NCBI RefSeq assembly: GCF_037094465.1
Contig: NZ_CP146609.1
Location: 310,001-374,000, forward strand
DNA: 64,000 bases
Source: Pseudodesulfovibrio sp. 5S69
GTDB taxonomy: Bacteria; Desulfobacterota; Desulfovibrionia; Desulfovibrionales; Desulfovibrionaceae
Direction: 5' to 3'
Shown: one piece after another, positions 24,987-33,021 of the stretch
How the letters are laid out: each line of letters starts with the position of its first letter
How positions within the stretch are numbered: position 1 is the stretch's first letter
The notes under the pieces: generated by a model
Database searches by the model: none
Told to the model about the DNA's origin: nothing
What the model saw: only the letters and a program-made list of their open reading frames with translations
Made by a program: the position numbers and the translations under genes

Positions 24987-25430
24987 ATGAAATGGATGTA
25001 TGTGCTGTTCGCCCTGGCGGCCGGGGCAATGATGCCGGTGCAGGCAGGCATCAACCTGCGGTTGCGCGGGTCCCTGGGCGACCCGGTCTGGGCGGCGGCG
25101 GTCTCCTTCGGCGTGGGCACCCTGGCCCTGCTGGGCTACCTGCTGGTCTCGCGCACGCCCATGCCCACGCTCGGCATGGCCGCCTCGGCCCCGTCCTGGG
25201 CCTGGACGGGCGGGGCGCTGGGGGCGTTTTTCGTCTTCGCGACCATCATTCTGGCCGGGAAGATCGGGGCCACGAGCATGATGGCCTGGCTGCTGGCCGG
25301 CCAACTCATCGCCGCCCTGGCGCTGGACCACTTCGGCGTGGTCGGGTATCAGGTGCATACGGTATCCTGGCCCCGCGTCTTCGGGATATGCCTGTTGGTG
25401 GCCGGGGCTGTTCTGGTCAATAAATACTAA
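24987..25430 (+). CDS. YdcZ/DUF606-family small DMT membrane protein
   Basis: This 147-residue, very hydrophobic protein has five likely membrane helices: MKWMYVLFALAAGAMMPVQAG at the start, then WAAAVSFGVGTLALLGYLL and a C-terminal helix ending VNKY. The AGINLRLR segment after the first helix is typical of the YdcZ branch of the drug/metabolite transporters. The substrate is unknown. It starts 16 bp after an AAGGAG-like site and is followed 10 bp later by the prenyltransferase gene, so the two probably form an operon. Confidence 0.8.
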   Translation: MKWMYVLFALAAGAMMPVQAGINLRLRGSLGDPVWAAAVSFGVGTLALLGYLLVSRTPMPTLGMAASAPSWAWTGGALGAFFVFATIILAGKIGATSMMAWLLAGQLIAALALDHFGVVGYQVHTVSWPRVFGICLLVAGAVLVNKY

Positions 25431-25440
25431 CCGAGAGAGA

Positions 25441-26307
25441 ATGATGAGTTTCGCCAAGGACTTGGTCACCGTCTGCCGGATGGTCAAGATCGAGCATTCG
25501 GTCTTCGCCCTGCCCTTCGCCTATATGGGCGCGTTCCTGGCCGCCCGCGGGTGGCCGGGGCTGTACAACATGATCGTGCTGACCGTGGCCATGGTGGCCG
25601 TGCGCTCGTTCGCCATGGCCTTCAACCGCTACGCCGACCTGGACATCGACCGCGAGAACCCGCGCACGCAGAATCGCGAACTTGTCACGGGCGAACTGTC
25701 CACCCGGTTCACCCTGGCCTTCATCGCGGCCACGGCCGTGGTCTTCGTGATCGCCTGCGCGCTGATGAATCCGCTGTGCCTGCTGCTCTCGCCCGTGGCC
25801 CTGGCCATGGCCGCGTCCTACAGCTTCTGCAAGCGGTTCACCTACTGGTGCCACTTCGTGCTCGGCTCGGTCCTGGGCCTGGCCCCGGTGGCTGGCTGGA
25901 TCTGCGTGACCCCGTCCATTTCCCTGCCCTCGGTCCTGCTCTTCTGCGGCGTGACCCTGTGGGTGGCCGGGTTCGATCTGCTGTACGCCAGCCAGGACGC
26001 CGACTTCGACCGCGAGCGCGGGCTGTGGTCCATCCCGGCCCGGCTGGGCATCCCGGCGGCCCTGGGCATCTCGACCCTGAGCCACGCCGTGGCCGCCGCC
26101 TTCTTCCTGCTGGCGGGCTGGGCCGCGAACCTGGGGCCGGTCTACTTCACGGTGGCGGCGCTCCTGGGCGTGACCCTGATGGCCGAACACCTGCTGGTCA
26201 AGGCGGACGACATGAGCCGGGTGAACGTGGCCTTCTTCACCATGAACGGGATTATCTCCGTGGTCCTGTTCGTGGCCACGGTCATTGATCTGGCCGTTAC
26301 GGGCTGA
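25441..26307 (+). CDS. UbiA-family prenyltransferase (probable menaquinone pathway)
   Basis: This 288-residue integral membrane prenyltransferase has the two Asp-rich motifs of the family. NRYADLDIDRENPRTQNRE lies near residues 60-78 and YASQDADFDRERGLWS near 181-196. The rest forms about eight membrane helices. The close relatives in sulfate reducers are annotated as 4-hydroxybenzoate prenyltransferase-like, and in futalosine-pathway organisms as MqnP. That assignment is inference. Two adjacent ATGs (25441, 25444) are both possible starts. Confidence 0.88.
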   Translation: MMSFAKDLVTVCRMVKIEHSVFALPFAYMGAFLAARGWPGLYNMIVLTVAMVAVRSFAMAFNRYADLDIDRENPRTQNRELVTGELSTRFTLAFIAATAVVFVIACALMNPLCLLLSPVALAMAASYSFCKRFTYWCHFVLGSVLGLAPVAGWICVTPSISLPSVLLFCGVTLWVAGFDLLYASQDADFDRERGLWSIPARLGIPAALGISTLSHAVAAAFFLLAGWAANLGPVYFTVAALLGVTLMAEHLLVKADDMSRVNVAFFTMNGIISVVLFVATVIDLAVTG

Positions 26308-26332
26308 TAGTCTGTTCATCGAGGTTTCCCAT

Positions 26333-27733
26333 ATGGAAGAGCAGCTCACGCCGATCATGGCCAAAATTTCGGAGATTCTCCTGTTTCTGGAGGACTGGCT
26401 CCGGACCAACGTGCTGACCTGGCGCACAGCGGCCCAGTGGCTCTGCGCGTTGGCGGCCCTGCTGATCTCCCTGGCCGTGTGGCGCGTGGTCCGGCCCCGC
26501 CTGGAGCGCTGGCGCTACGCCCACGTGCAGAACCCGCTGGGCCGGGGCGCGCTCTATGTCCTCATCCAGACCGGCGGGCTGTTCCTGTTCATCCTGCTGG
26601 CCCAGATCGGGGCCGGGGTCTTCGAGTTCCTGAACTACCGGCCGTGGGTCCTGGACGCGCTCAGCCAACTGACCGTGGCGGGCATCGCCATCCGCCTGCT
26701 GGCCCTGACCATGTCCAACAAGGGGCTGGCCCGGAGCACGGCCACCGTGGTCTGGGTCTTCGTCGGCCTGCACATGCTCGGCCTGCTCACCCCGTTCACC
26801 AATTTCCTGCAGAACCTGTCGTTCTCCATGGGGAGCACCACCTTTACGGCCCTGGGCGCGCTCAAGGGACTGATCCTGGCCGTCATCCTGCTCCAGGCCG
26901 CGGTCATGCTTTCCAAGTTCGCGGTCACCCGCATCGGGCACATGCGCGACGTCTCGCCCTCGGTCCAGGTCCTGCTCGGCAAAACGGTCAAGGTGATCCT
27001 GTTCACCGTGGCCATCCTCATGGCCATGTCCAGCGTGGGCATCGACCTGACCAGCCTGGCCATCTTCTCCAGCGCGCTCGGCGTGGGCATCGGTTTCGGC
27101 CTGCAGACGATCATCTCCAACTATGTGGCCGGGATCATCCTGCTCATGGACCGGTCCATCAAGCCGGGCGACACCATCGAGGTGGGCGGCGTGTTCGGCG
27201 TGGTCAGCGGGGTGTTCGGCCGCTTCTCCTCGGTCAAGACCCGCGACGGCAAGGAATATCTCATCCCCAACGAGCAGTTCGTGACCAACGAGGTCATCAA
27301 CTGGACGTACTCGGACACGGACGTGCGGCTGCGCATCCCGGTGGGCATCTCGTACGGGTCCGACGTGGACAAGGCCTTGAAGCTCATGGAGGAGTCCACC
27401 AGGGATTTGAAACGCATCCTGACCTCGCCCGAGCCGCGTGCCCTGCTCATGGAGTTCGGGGACAGCTCGGTCAACCTGGAGTTGCGCGCCTGGATCGCGG
27501 ACGCCAGCGACGGGGTCTCCAACATCAAGAGCGACGTGCTTCGGCGGATCTGGAATTCCTTCCACGAAAACGGCATCGAGTTCCCGTTCCCGCAGCGTGA
27601 CGTGCTCCTCAAACCCGGCTCGTCCCTGGCCGTGACCGTGGACCGGGGCGGCGCGCCCGAAGTTTCGTCCGAAGCCCCGTCCGAAGTCCCGCCCGCCCCC
27701 TCGGACGAGCCCCCGACAAACCCCGAGGAATAG
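26333..27733 (+). CDS. MscS-family mechanosensitive channel
   Basis: This 466-residue protein has about five N-terminal membrane helices followed by the MscS core. The pore helix region is FSSALGVGIGFGLQTIISNYVAG. The beta domain is DTIEVGGVFGVVSGV with TRDGKEYLIPNEQF, and the C-terminal cytoplasmic cage follows. A Pro- and Ser-rich tail (about the last 30 residues) is an add-on. It opens under membrane tension to release solutes. The start at 26333 gives the first natural Met after the prenyltransferase stop. Confidence 0.92.
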   Translation: MEEQLTPIMAKISEILLFLEDWLRTNVLTWRTAAQWLCALAALLISLAVWRVVRPRLERWRYAHVQNPLGRGALYVLIQTGGLFLFILLAQIGAGVFEFLNYRPWVLDALSQLTVAGIAIRLLALTMSNKGLARSTATVVWVFVGLHMLGLLTPFTNFLQNLSFSMGSTTFTALGALKGLILAVILLQAAVMLSKFAVTRIGHMRDVSPSVQVLLGKTVKVILFTVAILMAMSSVGIDLTSLAIFSSALGVGIGFGLQTIISNYVAGIILLMDRSIKPGDTIEVGGVFGVVSGVFGRFSSVKTRDGKEYLIPNEQFVTNEVINWTYSDTDVRLRIPVGISYGSDVDKALKLMEESTRDLKRILTSPEPRALLMEFGDSSVNLELRAWIADASDGVSNIKSDVLRRIWNSFHENGIEFPFPQRDVLLKPGSSLAVTVDRGGAPEVSSEAPSEVPPAPSDEPPTNPEE

Positions 27734-27736
27734 CCC

Positions 27737-28135
27737 ATGCGCACCCTGACCGCCATCCTCATCGTCGTCGCCCTGTTCGCCCTGTGGGACGTGTGCTGGT
27801 GGCTGGCGGGCGTGCGCCCCATGTCCCCGTGGTCCCTGCGGGCGGCCCTGAAAAAGAGCGACCCCCCGATCCTCATCGACGTGCGCACACCCGGCGAATA
27901 CGAGCTGTTCCACATCCCCGGCGCGGTCAACGTGCCGTACCCGGCCGGCCTGAACGAGCTGGCCCAGGCCGCGCCCGACCCGGACAGCCCCGTGGTCGTC
28001 ATCTGCATGACCGGGCACCGCTCCCCGCCCACGGTCCGCCAGATGCAGAAAGGCGGCTACACCCACGTGCGCAATCTGACCGGCGGCATGGCCGCCTGGA
28101 AGCTCTTCGGTGGTGGGACCATCTCCGGCGGGTGA
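27737..28135 (+). CDS. Membrane-anchored rhodanese-like protein
   Basis: This 132-residue protein has one N-terminal membrane helix (residues 3-24). A rhodanese domain follows: LIDVRTPGEYELFHIPGAVNVP, the active-site loop VICMTGHRS with its Cys, and GGMAAWK. It probably transfers sulfane sulfur at the membrane face. It starts 3 bp after the MscS stop, so it is in the same transcript. Confidence 0.9.
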   Translation: MRTLTAILIVVALFALWDVCWWLAGVRPMSPWSLRAALKKSDPPILIDVRTPGEYELFHIPGAVNVPYPAGLNELAQAAPDPDSPVVVICMTGHRSPPTVRQMQKGGYTHVRNLTGGMAAWKLFGGGTISGG

Positions 28136-28179
28136 CCGCTATCCTGCTGAAATAGAGCCCCCTTTCATGGCCCGTAAAA

Positions 28180-28229
28180 GTAGCTTGACAATCAAACTAC
28201 ATCCCGTTTAGAAAGTTTGAAAGTCAAAT
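28180..28229 (+). promoter_or_regulatory. Two MarR-type operators over a promoter
   Basis: GTAGCTTGA-CAA-TCAAACTAC (28180-28200, 9-bp arms with one mismatch) and TTTGA-AAG-TCAAA (28216-28228, perfect) are two palindromes with the same TTTGA/TCAAA core and spacing. The first overlaps TTGACA (28185-28190), a good -35 box. The next operon encodes a metal exporter and a MarR protein, so autoregulation is likely. Confidence 0.7.
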
Positions 28230-28259
28230 AATACTCCTTTCAAACCAATTGGACGGATC

Positions 28260-28985
28260 ATGCACTTCGATTCCATATTCTGGGTGGCCCTGCAGTCGAG
28301 CGTGTTGCTCGGGCTGGTGCACGGGGTCAATCCGTGCGGACATTCCTGGCTGGTTCTGGCCCCGTTCGTGTACGGCGAGAAGCGCGGCGGGCGGGTCCTG
28401 GCCCTGACCCTGTCGTTCATTGCCGGGACCACCCTGGCCTGCCTGCTCATCGGGCTGACGCTGGGGTCGGTCTCCCTGGCCATCCCCAAGTCCTTCACCC
28501 TGTACGTGGACGTGGCCACCTTTGCGGTCCTGCTCGTCCTGGGGCTGATCCTGATCGTCCGGCCGCATCTGCTGCACAGCCACGATCACGGACACGACCA
28601 TGCCCATGAACACTCGCACGATCATGGCCATGGACACGAGGCCGCCCACGCCTGCCCCGGCCACGGATGCAAGCCGACCGCCCGGTCCATGACGGTCTGG
28701 GGGCTGTTCACCATCGGGTTCGTGAACATGATCGTGCCCTGCCCGACCGTGGCGCTGATGTACACCTACGCGCTGGACTCGGGCAGCGTGCTCAAAGGCA
28801 CCGCGGTCTTCGGGGTCTACGCCGTGACCACCGGGATCACGCTCGGCGCGATCATCTTCGCCATCTACAAGGCCGCCGGGCTGATGCGCACCCTGACCCA
28901 GTCGTGGATCGAGCCCCTGGTCATGCGCGCCGCCGGGGTCATGACCATCGCCTTCGGGGCCTACAGCCTGTACACGTCCATCTAG
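28260..28985 (+). CDS. His-rich metal (probably Ni/Co) exporter-type membrane protein
   Basis: This 241-residue membrane protein has about six helices. It starts with a segment like NicO/RcnA and CcdA-type transporters (LLGLVHGVNPCGHSWLVLAP). A large His-rich cytoplasmic loop (about residues 104-135, repeated H-D-H-G-H units) and NMIVPCPTVALMYTYAL follow. The His loop and the paired PC motifs suggest metal handling; Ni or Co efflux is the best guess. It is followed 11 bp later by its own MarR-family regulator, and the promoter has two MarR-type operators. Confidence 0.75.
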   Translation: MHFDSIFWVALQSSVLLGLVHGVNPCGHSWLVLAPFVYGEKRGGRVLALTLSFIAGTTLACLLIGLTLGSVSLAIPKSFTLYVDVATFAVLLVLGLILIVRPHLLHSHDHGHDHAHEHSHDHGHGHEAAHACPGHGCKPTARSMTVWGLFTIGFVNMIVPCPTVALMYTYALDSGSVLKGTAVFGVYAVTTGITLGAIIFAIYKAAGLMRTLTQSWIEPLVMRAAGVMTIAFGAYSLYTSI

Positions 28986-28996
28986 AGGGAGGGGAC

Positions 28997-29407
28997 ATGG
29001 TCGACAGAATCAACCACGCCATCGTGGAGTTTTTCGAAAAGCTCTCGTCCTGGGAACACGACGTGGTCCGCGAAAAGGGCATGACCCTGCCGCAGATGCA
29101 CACCCTGGAGGTGCTCGGCATCCACGGGGCCATGCGCATGAAGGAGCTGGCCGAGGCCATGGGCATTACCACGGGCACCCTGACCGTGCTGGTGGATCGC
29201 CTGGAGGACAAGGAGTGCGTGCGCCGCGTGCCCCACGACACGGACCGCCGGTCCATCAACGTGGAGCTGACCGGCCAGGGCAGGGCGCTCTTCGAGGAGC
29301 ACGACCGGTTGCACCTGCGCCTGACCGAGGAGCTGACGGCCGCCTGCCCGCCCGAGGACCGCGAGGCGCTCCTGCGCTGCCTGACGAGCATGAACGCGCA
29401 GTTCTAG
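28997..29407 (+). CDS. MarR-family transcriptional regulator
   Basis: This 136-residue winged-helix regulator has the pattern MRMKELAEAMGITTGTLTVLVDRLEDKECVRRV (helix-turn-helix) followed by the wing PHDTDRRSINVELT. It sits directly after the metal exporter gene with a GGAGGGG ribosome site. It is the obvious candidate to bind the two TTTGA/TCAAA operators at 28180-28229. Confidence 0.92.
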   Translation: MVDRINHAIVEFFEKLSSWEHDVVREKGMTLPQMHTLEVLGIHGAMRMKELAEAMGITTGTLTVLVDRLEDKECVRRVPHDTDRRSINVELTGQGRALFEEHDRLHLRLTEELTAACPPEDREALLRCLTSMNAQF

Positions 29408-29424
29408 CCTGGGCCGCTCCGGCC

Positions 29425-29459
29425 ATGCCGCCCATCACGCATTGCGATGCGGGCGGCAT
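29425..29459 (+). terminator. Stem-loop after the marR gene
   Basis: ATGCCGCCC (29425-29433) pairs with GGGCGGCAT (29451-29459), with a smaller ATCACGCATTGCGATG hairpin in the loop. It lies 17 bp past the stop. There is no T-run, so it may be rho-assisted or serve as a boundary to metX. Confidence 0.55.
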
Positions 29460-29494
29460 TGACCGCACGGGCCGCCTGCCTTACTTTCTCCCGC

Positions 29495-30676
29495 ATGAGC
29501 GAATATATCGACCAGATCGAGACCGGCGAGTCCGTGGGACTGGTGGAGAAGCAATTCTTCACCTTCGGCGCGGACGCCCCCCTGGTCCTCGAATCCGGGC
29601 GCACCCTCGGGCCGGTCACCCTGGCCTACGAGACCTGCGGCACTCTGAACAAGGACAGGACCAACGCCATCCTGGTCTGCCACGCCCTGACGGGTGATTC
29701 CCACGTGGCCGGGTTCTACGACCCGGAAGACCCCAAGCCGGGCTGGTGGGACCTGATGGTCGGGCCGGGCAAGCCCATCGACACGGATAAATATTTCGTC
29801 ATCTGCTCCAACGTCGTCGGCGGGTGCATGGGTTCCACCGGGCCCATGTCCGAGAACCCCGGGACCGGCCGCCCGTACGGCGCGTCCTTCCCGGTGGTGA
29901 CCATCGGCGACATGGTCCGCGCCCAGCGCCGCCTGGTCGACTCCTTCGGCATCGACACCCTGCTGGCCGTGGTCGGCGGGTCCGTGGGCGGCATGCAGGT
30001 CCTGGAGTGGTCCGTGCGCTACCCGCACCGGGTCCACGCGGCCATCCCCCTGGCGACCACCACCAAGCACTCGGCCCAGGCCATCGCCTTCAACGAGGTC
30101 GCCCGCCAGGCGATCATGGCCGACCCCAAGTGGAACCGCGGCGACTACTACGAATCCGGCCGCCCGGAGCACGGCCTGGCCGTGGCCCGCATGGTCGGGC
30201 ACATCACCTACCTGTCCGACGAGTCCATGCGCCACAAGTTCGACCGCAGGCTCCAGGACCGCGTGGAGCTGTCCTTCGACTTCGAGGCCGACTTCCAGGT
30301 GGAGTCCTACCTGCGCTACCAGGGCAACAAGTTCGTGGACCGGTTCGACGCCAACTCGTTCCTCTACCTGACCAAGGCCGCCGACTATTTCAACCTGGAG
30401 AACCAGTACGGCGAGGGCTCCCTGGTGGCCGCCTTTTCGCGCGCCTCCTGCCGCTACCTGGTGGTCTCGTTCACCTCGGACTGGCTCTACCCGACCTACC
30501 AGTCCAAGACCATGGTCAAGGCCATGAAGAAGAACAGCCTGGACGTCTCGTTCTGCGAGATCGAGGCCCCGTGGGGGCACGACGCCTTTCTGCTGCCCAA
30601 CACGCGCCTGAGCGACCTGCTCTCCGGTTTCCTGAACAAGGTCTGCCTGCACTGCCGCATCGGAGGGCCCGCATGA
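29495..30676 (+). CDS. metX: Homoserine O-acetyltransferase (MetX)
   Basis: This 393-residue alpha/beta-hydrolase protein has the MetX hallmarks: YETCGTLNKDRTNAILVCHALTGDSH near the start, the nucleophile elbow VVGGSVGGMQVLEW (Ser in GGSVGG), and FTSDWLYP with the C-terminal WGHDAFLL catalytic His. It acylates homoserine in methionine biosynthesis. The start at 29495 (MSEYIDQ) is the likely one. Its TGA overlaps the metW ATG. Some MetX proteins use succinyl-CoA, and the sequence alone does not settle that. Confidence 0.92.
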   Translation: MSEYIDQIETGESVGLVEKQFFTFGADAPLVLESGRTLGPVTLAYETCGTLNKDRTNAILVCHALTGDSHVAGFYDPEDPKPGWWDLMVGPGKPIDTDKYFVICSNVVGGCMGSTGPMSENPGTGRPYGASFPVVTIGDMVRAQRRLVDSFGIDTLLAVVGGSVGGMQVLEWSVRYPHRVHAAIPLATTTKHSAQAIAFNEVARQAIMADPKWNRGDYYESGRPEHGLAVARMVGHITYLSDESMRHKFDRRLQDRVELSFDFEADFQVESYLRYQGNKFVDRFDANSFLYLTKAADYFNLENQYGEGSLVAAFSRASCRYLVVSFTSDWLYPTYQSKTMVKAMKKNSLDVSFCEIEAPWGHDAFLLPNTRLSDLLSGFLNKVCLHCRIGGPA

Positions 30677-31275
30677 GATTCGACCTCCAAGTCATCGCCA
30701 CCTGGATAGAACCAGGCAGCCGCGTGCTGGACCTCGGCTGCCGCACCGGCTCGCTGCTGGCCCACCTGACCGAGCAGAAGTCCATCCTCGGCACCGGCAT
30801 CGAGATCGACGAAGAGGCCGCGGGCCAGGCCATCGCCAAGGGCCTCTCGGTCATCCACGGCGACATCTACGAGGAGATCGAGGACTACCCGGACAACGCC
30901 TTCGACTACGTCATCCTGTCCCAGGCCCTGATGCAGGTCCTGGACCCCGAAACCCTGATCCGCGAAATGCTCCGGGTCGGCAGACTCGGCGTGGTCTCGT
31001 TCCCGAACTTCACCCACTACAAAAACCGCCTCCAGATGCTCTTCACCGGACGCGCGCCCATGTCCAAGGAGCTGCCCTACGAGTGGTACAACACGCCCAA
31101 CATCCGGGTCATCCCGATCATCGACTTCCGCCGCTTCTGCCGGCACCTGGGCGTGCCCATCGTCAAGGAGGTGGCCATCTCCACCCACCACCACGACGAA
31201 CTGGGCAAAGTCATCACCTTCCTGCCCAACCTCTTCGCCACCTTCGGCATCTTCATGCTCGGCCAAGGCAAATAG
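30673..31275 (+). CDS. metW: MetW, methionine biosynthesis partner protein
   Basis: This 200-residue SAM-dependent-methyltransferase fold protein contains VLDLGCRTGSLLAHL and ALMQVLDPETLIREMLRVGR. SFPNFTHYKNRLQMLFTGRAP and PYEWYNTPNIRVI are characteristic of MetW. It is translationally coupled to metX, the usual arrangement, and is required for or stimulates the MetX step in many proteobacteria. A long repeat element follows the stop. Confidence 0.93.
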   Translation: MRFDLQVIATWIEPGSRVLDLGCRTGSLLAHLTEQKSILGTGIEIDEEAAGQAIAKGLSVIHGDIYEEIEDYPDNAFDYVILSQALMQVLDPETLIREMLRVGRLGVVSFPNFTHYKNRLQMLFTGRAPMSKELPYEWYNTPNIRVIPIIDFRRFCRHLGVPIVKEVAISTHHHDELGKVITFLPNLFATFGIFMLGQGK

Positions 31276-31289
31276 CACCGGACCGGGCG

Positions 31290-31745
31290 GGAGAAGTGCC
31301 TCCTGGCCTCCAGCCGTTGGCGAGTCTTGAAGCCCTACGGACGAGGACAGCAGCGATCGGCTGGGGCGCTGCCCCTGGACCCTCCCAAACTTTTTGTGTC
31401 GCCTGCGGCGAAGGGAGAGACACGGGGTGGCGGATCGTTGCGCGTGTGGCGGGGAGTAGCCGGGCGTTGGCAGGTGCGGGCGTAACCCGCAAAATAGCCC
31501 TGGCGGCGTTTTGTCACTGTGGATGAAAGGAAAAGACATAAGATGTAACGCCTTACCCGAAATCGCCAACCGACACGGCGGAAGGCGTATCTAACTTAGC
31601 CTTCCGCGTCCGCACACCCCTGAGCGAAGCGAATACGAGATTCTTAAGGCACTCGGCCTTAAGCGGGTGCAGGGCAGCGCCCTGCCCGCCGGAGGCGCCG
31701 CCCGGCGAGGACTTTCCCCGACGGGGCCGCCGGAGGCATCCCCCG
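31290..31745 (-). repeat. Long modular intergenic repeat, copy B (inverted, lacks core hairpin)
   Basis: On the minus strand it reads AAGAATCTCGTATTCGCTTC, then ACGCCTTCCGCCGTGTCGG, TTGGCGATTTCGGG and a CATCCACAG...CAAAACG module. The TTCGCCGCAGGCGACACAAA block and a GGGGCAGCGCCCCAG tail follow. It is the reverse orientation of copy A and shares A's left module. The 22-bp core inverted repeat present in A, C, D and E is absent. An extra module with CCGGAGGCATCCCCC ends at the next gene. Confidence 0.7.
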
Positions 31746-31749
31746 CACC

Positions 31750-33021
31750 CTACTCCCCGCAGGGTACGCCGTGGGATTTGTAGATTTCGCCGAGTTGGCG
31801 GATGAGGACCTTGTTGTTGAACACGGCGTGGGCGCGTTCGACGGCGGCGGGGATGATCGTCCGGCGCAGGCCGTCGTCGGTCAGGGCGCGGCGGATGATG
31901 CCGGCCAGGGCGGCGGGATCGTTGGACGGGCAGAGCAGGCCGGTCTGTTCGTGGGTGACGAGTTCGGGCACGCCGGAGACGTCGGTGGCGGCCACGGGCA
32001 CGCCGGTGGCCATGGCCTCGGCGACCACGTTGGGGATGCCGTCCCGGTCTCCGTCCCTGGCCTCGCGGCAGCCCAGGGTGAAGCAGTCGGCGCGGTTCAG
32101 CAACGCGATGACCTCGTCGTGGGTGATGGTTCCGGGCAGGGTGGTCACGTCCTCCAGGCCAAGCTTGCGGACGAGGTCCCTGATCTTGCGGTTGAATTTG
32201 GCCTTGCCCTCGCCGACCAGGGTGTAGCGGAAGTCGAGCCCCTGGGCGCGCAGTTCGGCCAGGGCCTCAAGCACGGTGTCCAGCCCCTTCTTCTCCACGA
32301 ACCGGGCCACGGTCAGGATCTCGTAGGGCGGCCGGGCCTCGGGCGGACGGCCGTTGGGCGAGAAGAGGTCGAGGTTGATGCCGTGGTACACGCAGTGGAT
32401 GGGGTTGCCGTTCGCCACGTGCTCGCGCAGGTAGCGCTCGTTGTACCGGGTGCAGGTGACCACGAACTTGGCCCGCGCGACCTTGTCACGGATGCGCTCC
32501 GGGTCCTGGGTGTAGATGTCCTTGGCGTGGGCGGTGAAGGAAAAGGGGATACCGGCCAGGCAGGCGGCGTACATGGTCACGGTGGTCGGGGTATGGGCGA
32601 AATGGCCGTGCAGGTGGGCCAGGTTCACGCCGCCGTCGAGAACCGACTTCTGGACGATGTAGCCCGCCTGGAGCATGTGCTTGACCCAGGTGTGCTTCTT
32701 GGGCGCGAGCCTGAACCGCTTCCTCATCAGCTTGAGGCACTCGCGATAGCGGCCGGGCATGCGCAGGAACAGGCGCACGTTGTGGTAGACGAGCCGGGGC
32801 AACCCCCAGAGCATGGATTCCGGCAGGTAGGTGACCTTGGCCTTGATCCGCTTGATGGACTCGTGGGAGAAATTCTCGCGCGGGGCGCGCATGGAGTAGA
32901 TGTGGATGGTGAAGCCCATCTCTTCGAGCAGGCGGATCTCGTTGGAGATGAAGGTCTCGGAAATGCGCGGGTACCCCTTGAGCACCATGCCCAGGGTCTT
33001 TTTGCCGGAAGGTGCGAACAT
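31750..33021 (-). CDS. Family 4 glycosyltransferase
   Basis: This 423-residue protein has GYPRISETFISNEIRLLEEMG at the N-terminus. HLHGHFAHTPTTVTMYAACL, ILTVARFVEKKGLDTVLEAL and GIPNVVAEAMATGVPVAATDVSGVPEL complete the pattern. It is a GT4 enzyme of the type that builds surface polysaccharide or glycolipid. The start at 33021 overlaps the stop of the upstream GT28-like gene (TGATG), so both are translated together. The acceptor is unknown. Confidence 0.88.
   Translation of the reverse strand: MFAPSGKKTLGMVLKGYPRISETFISNEIRLLEEMGFTIHIYSMRAPRENFSHESIKRIKAKVTYLPESMLWGLPRLVYHNVRLFLRMPGRYRECLKLMRKRFRLAPKKHTWVKHMLQAGYIVQKSVLDGGVNLAHLHGHFAHTPTTVTMYAACLAGIPFSFTAHAKDIYTQDPERIRDKVARAKFVVTCTRYNERYLREHVANGNPIHCVYHGINLDLFSPNGRPPEARPPYEILTVARFVEKKGLDTVLEALAELRAQGLDFRYTLVGEGKAKFNRKIRDLVRKLGLEDVTTLPGTITHDEVIALLNRADCFTLGCREARDGDRDGIPNVVAEAMATGVPVAATDVSGVPELVTHEQTGLLCPSNDPAALAGIIRRALTDDGLRRTIIPAAVERAHAVFNNKVLIRQLGEIYKSHGVPCGE

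Noticed and set aside
29408..29494. Possible SAM riboswitch upstream of metX
   Set aside because: The stretch is only 87 bp and holds a simple stem-loop; no SAM-I or SAM-II core elements are visible.
31335..31517. Short open frames inside repeat copy B and the other copies
   Set aside because: The same frames are broken or changed in other copies and the conserved feature is the palindromic DNA, not a peptide.
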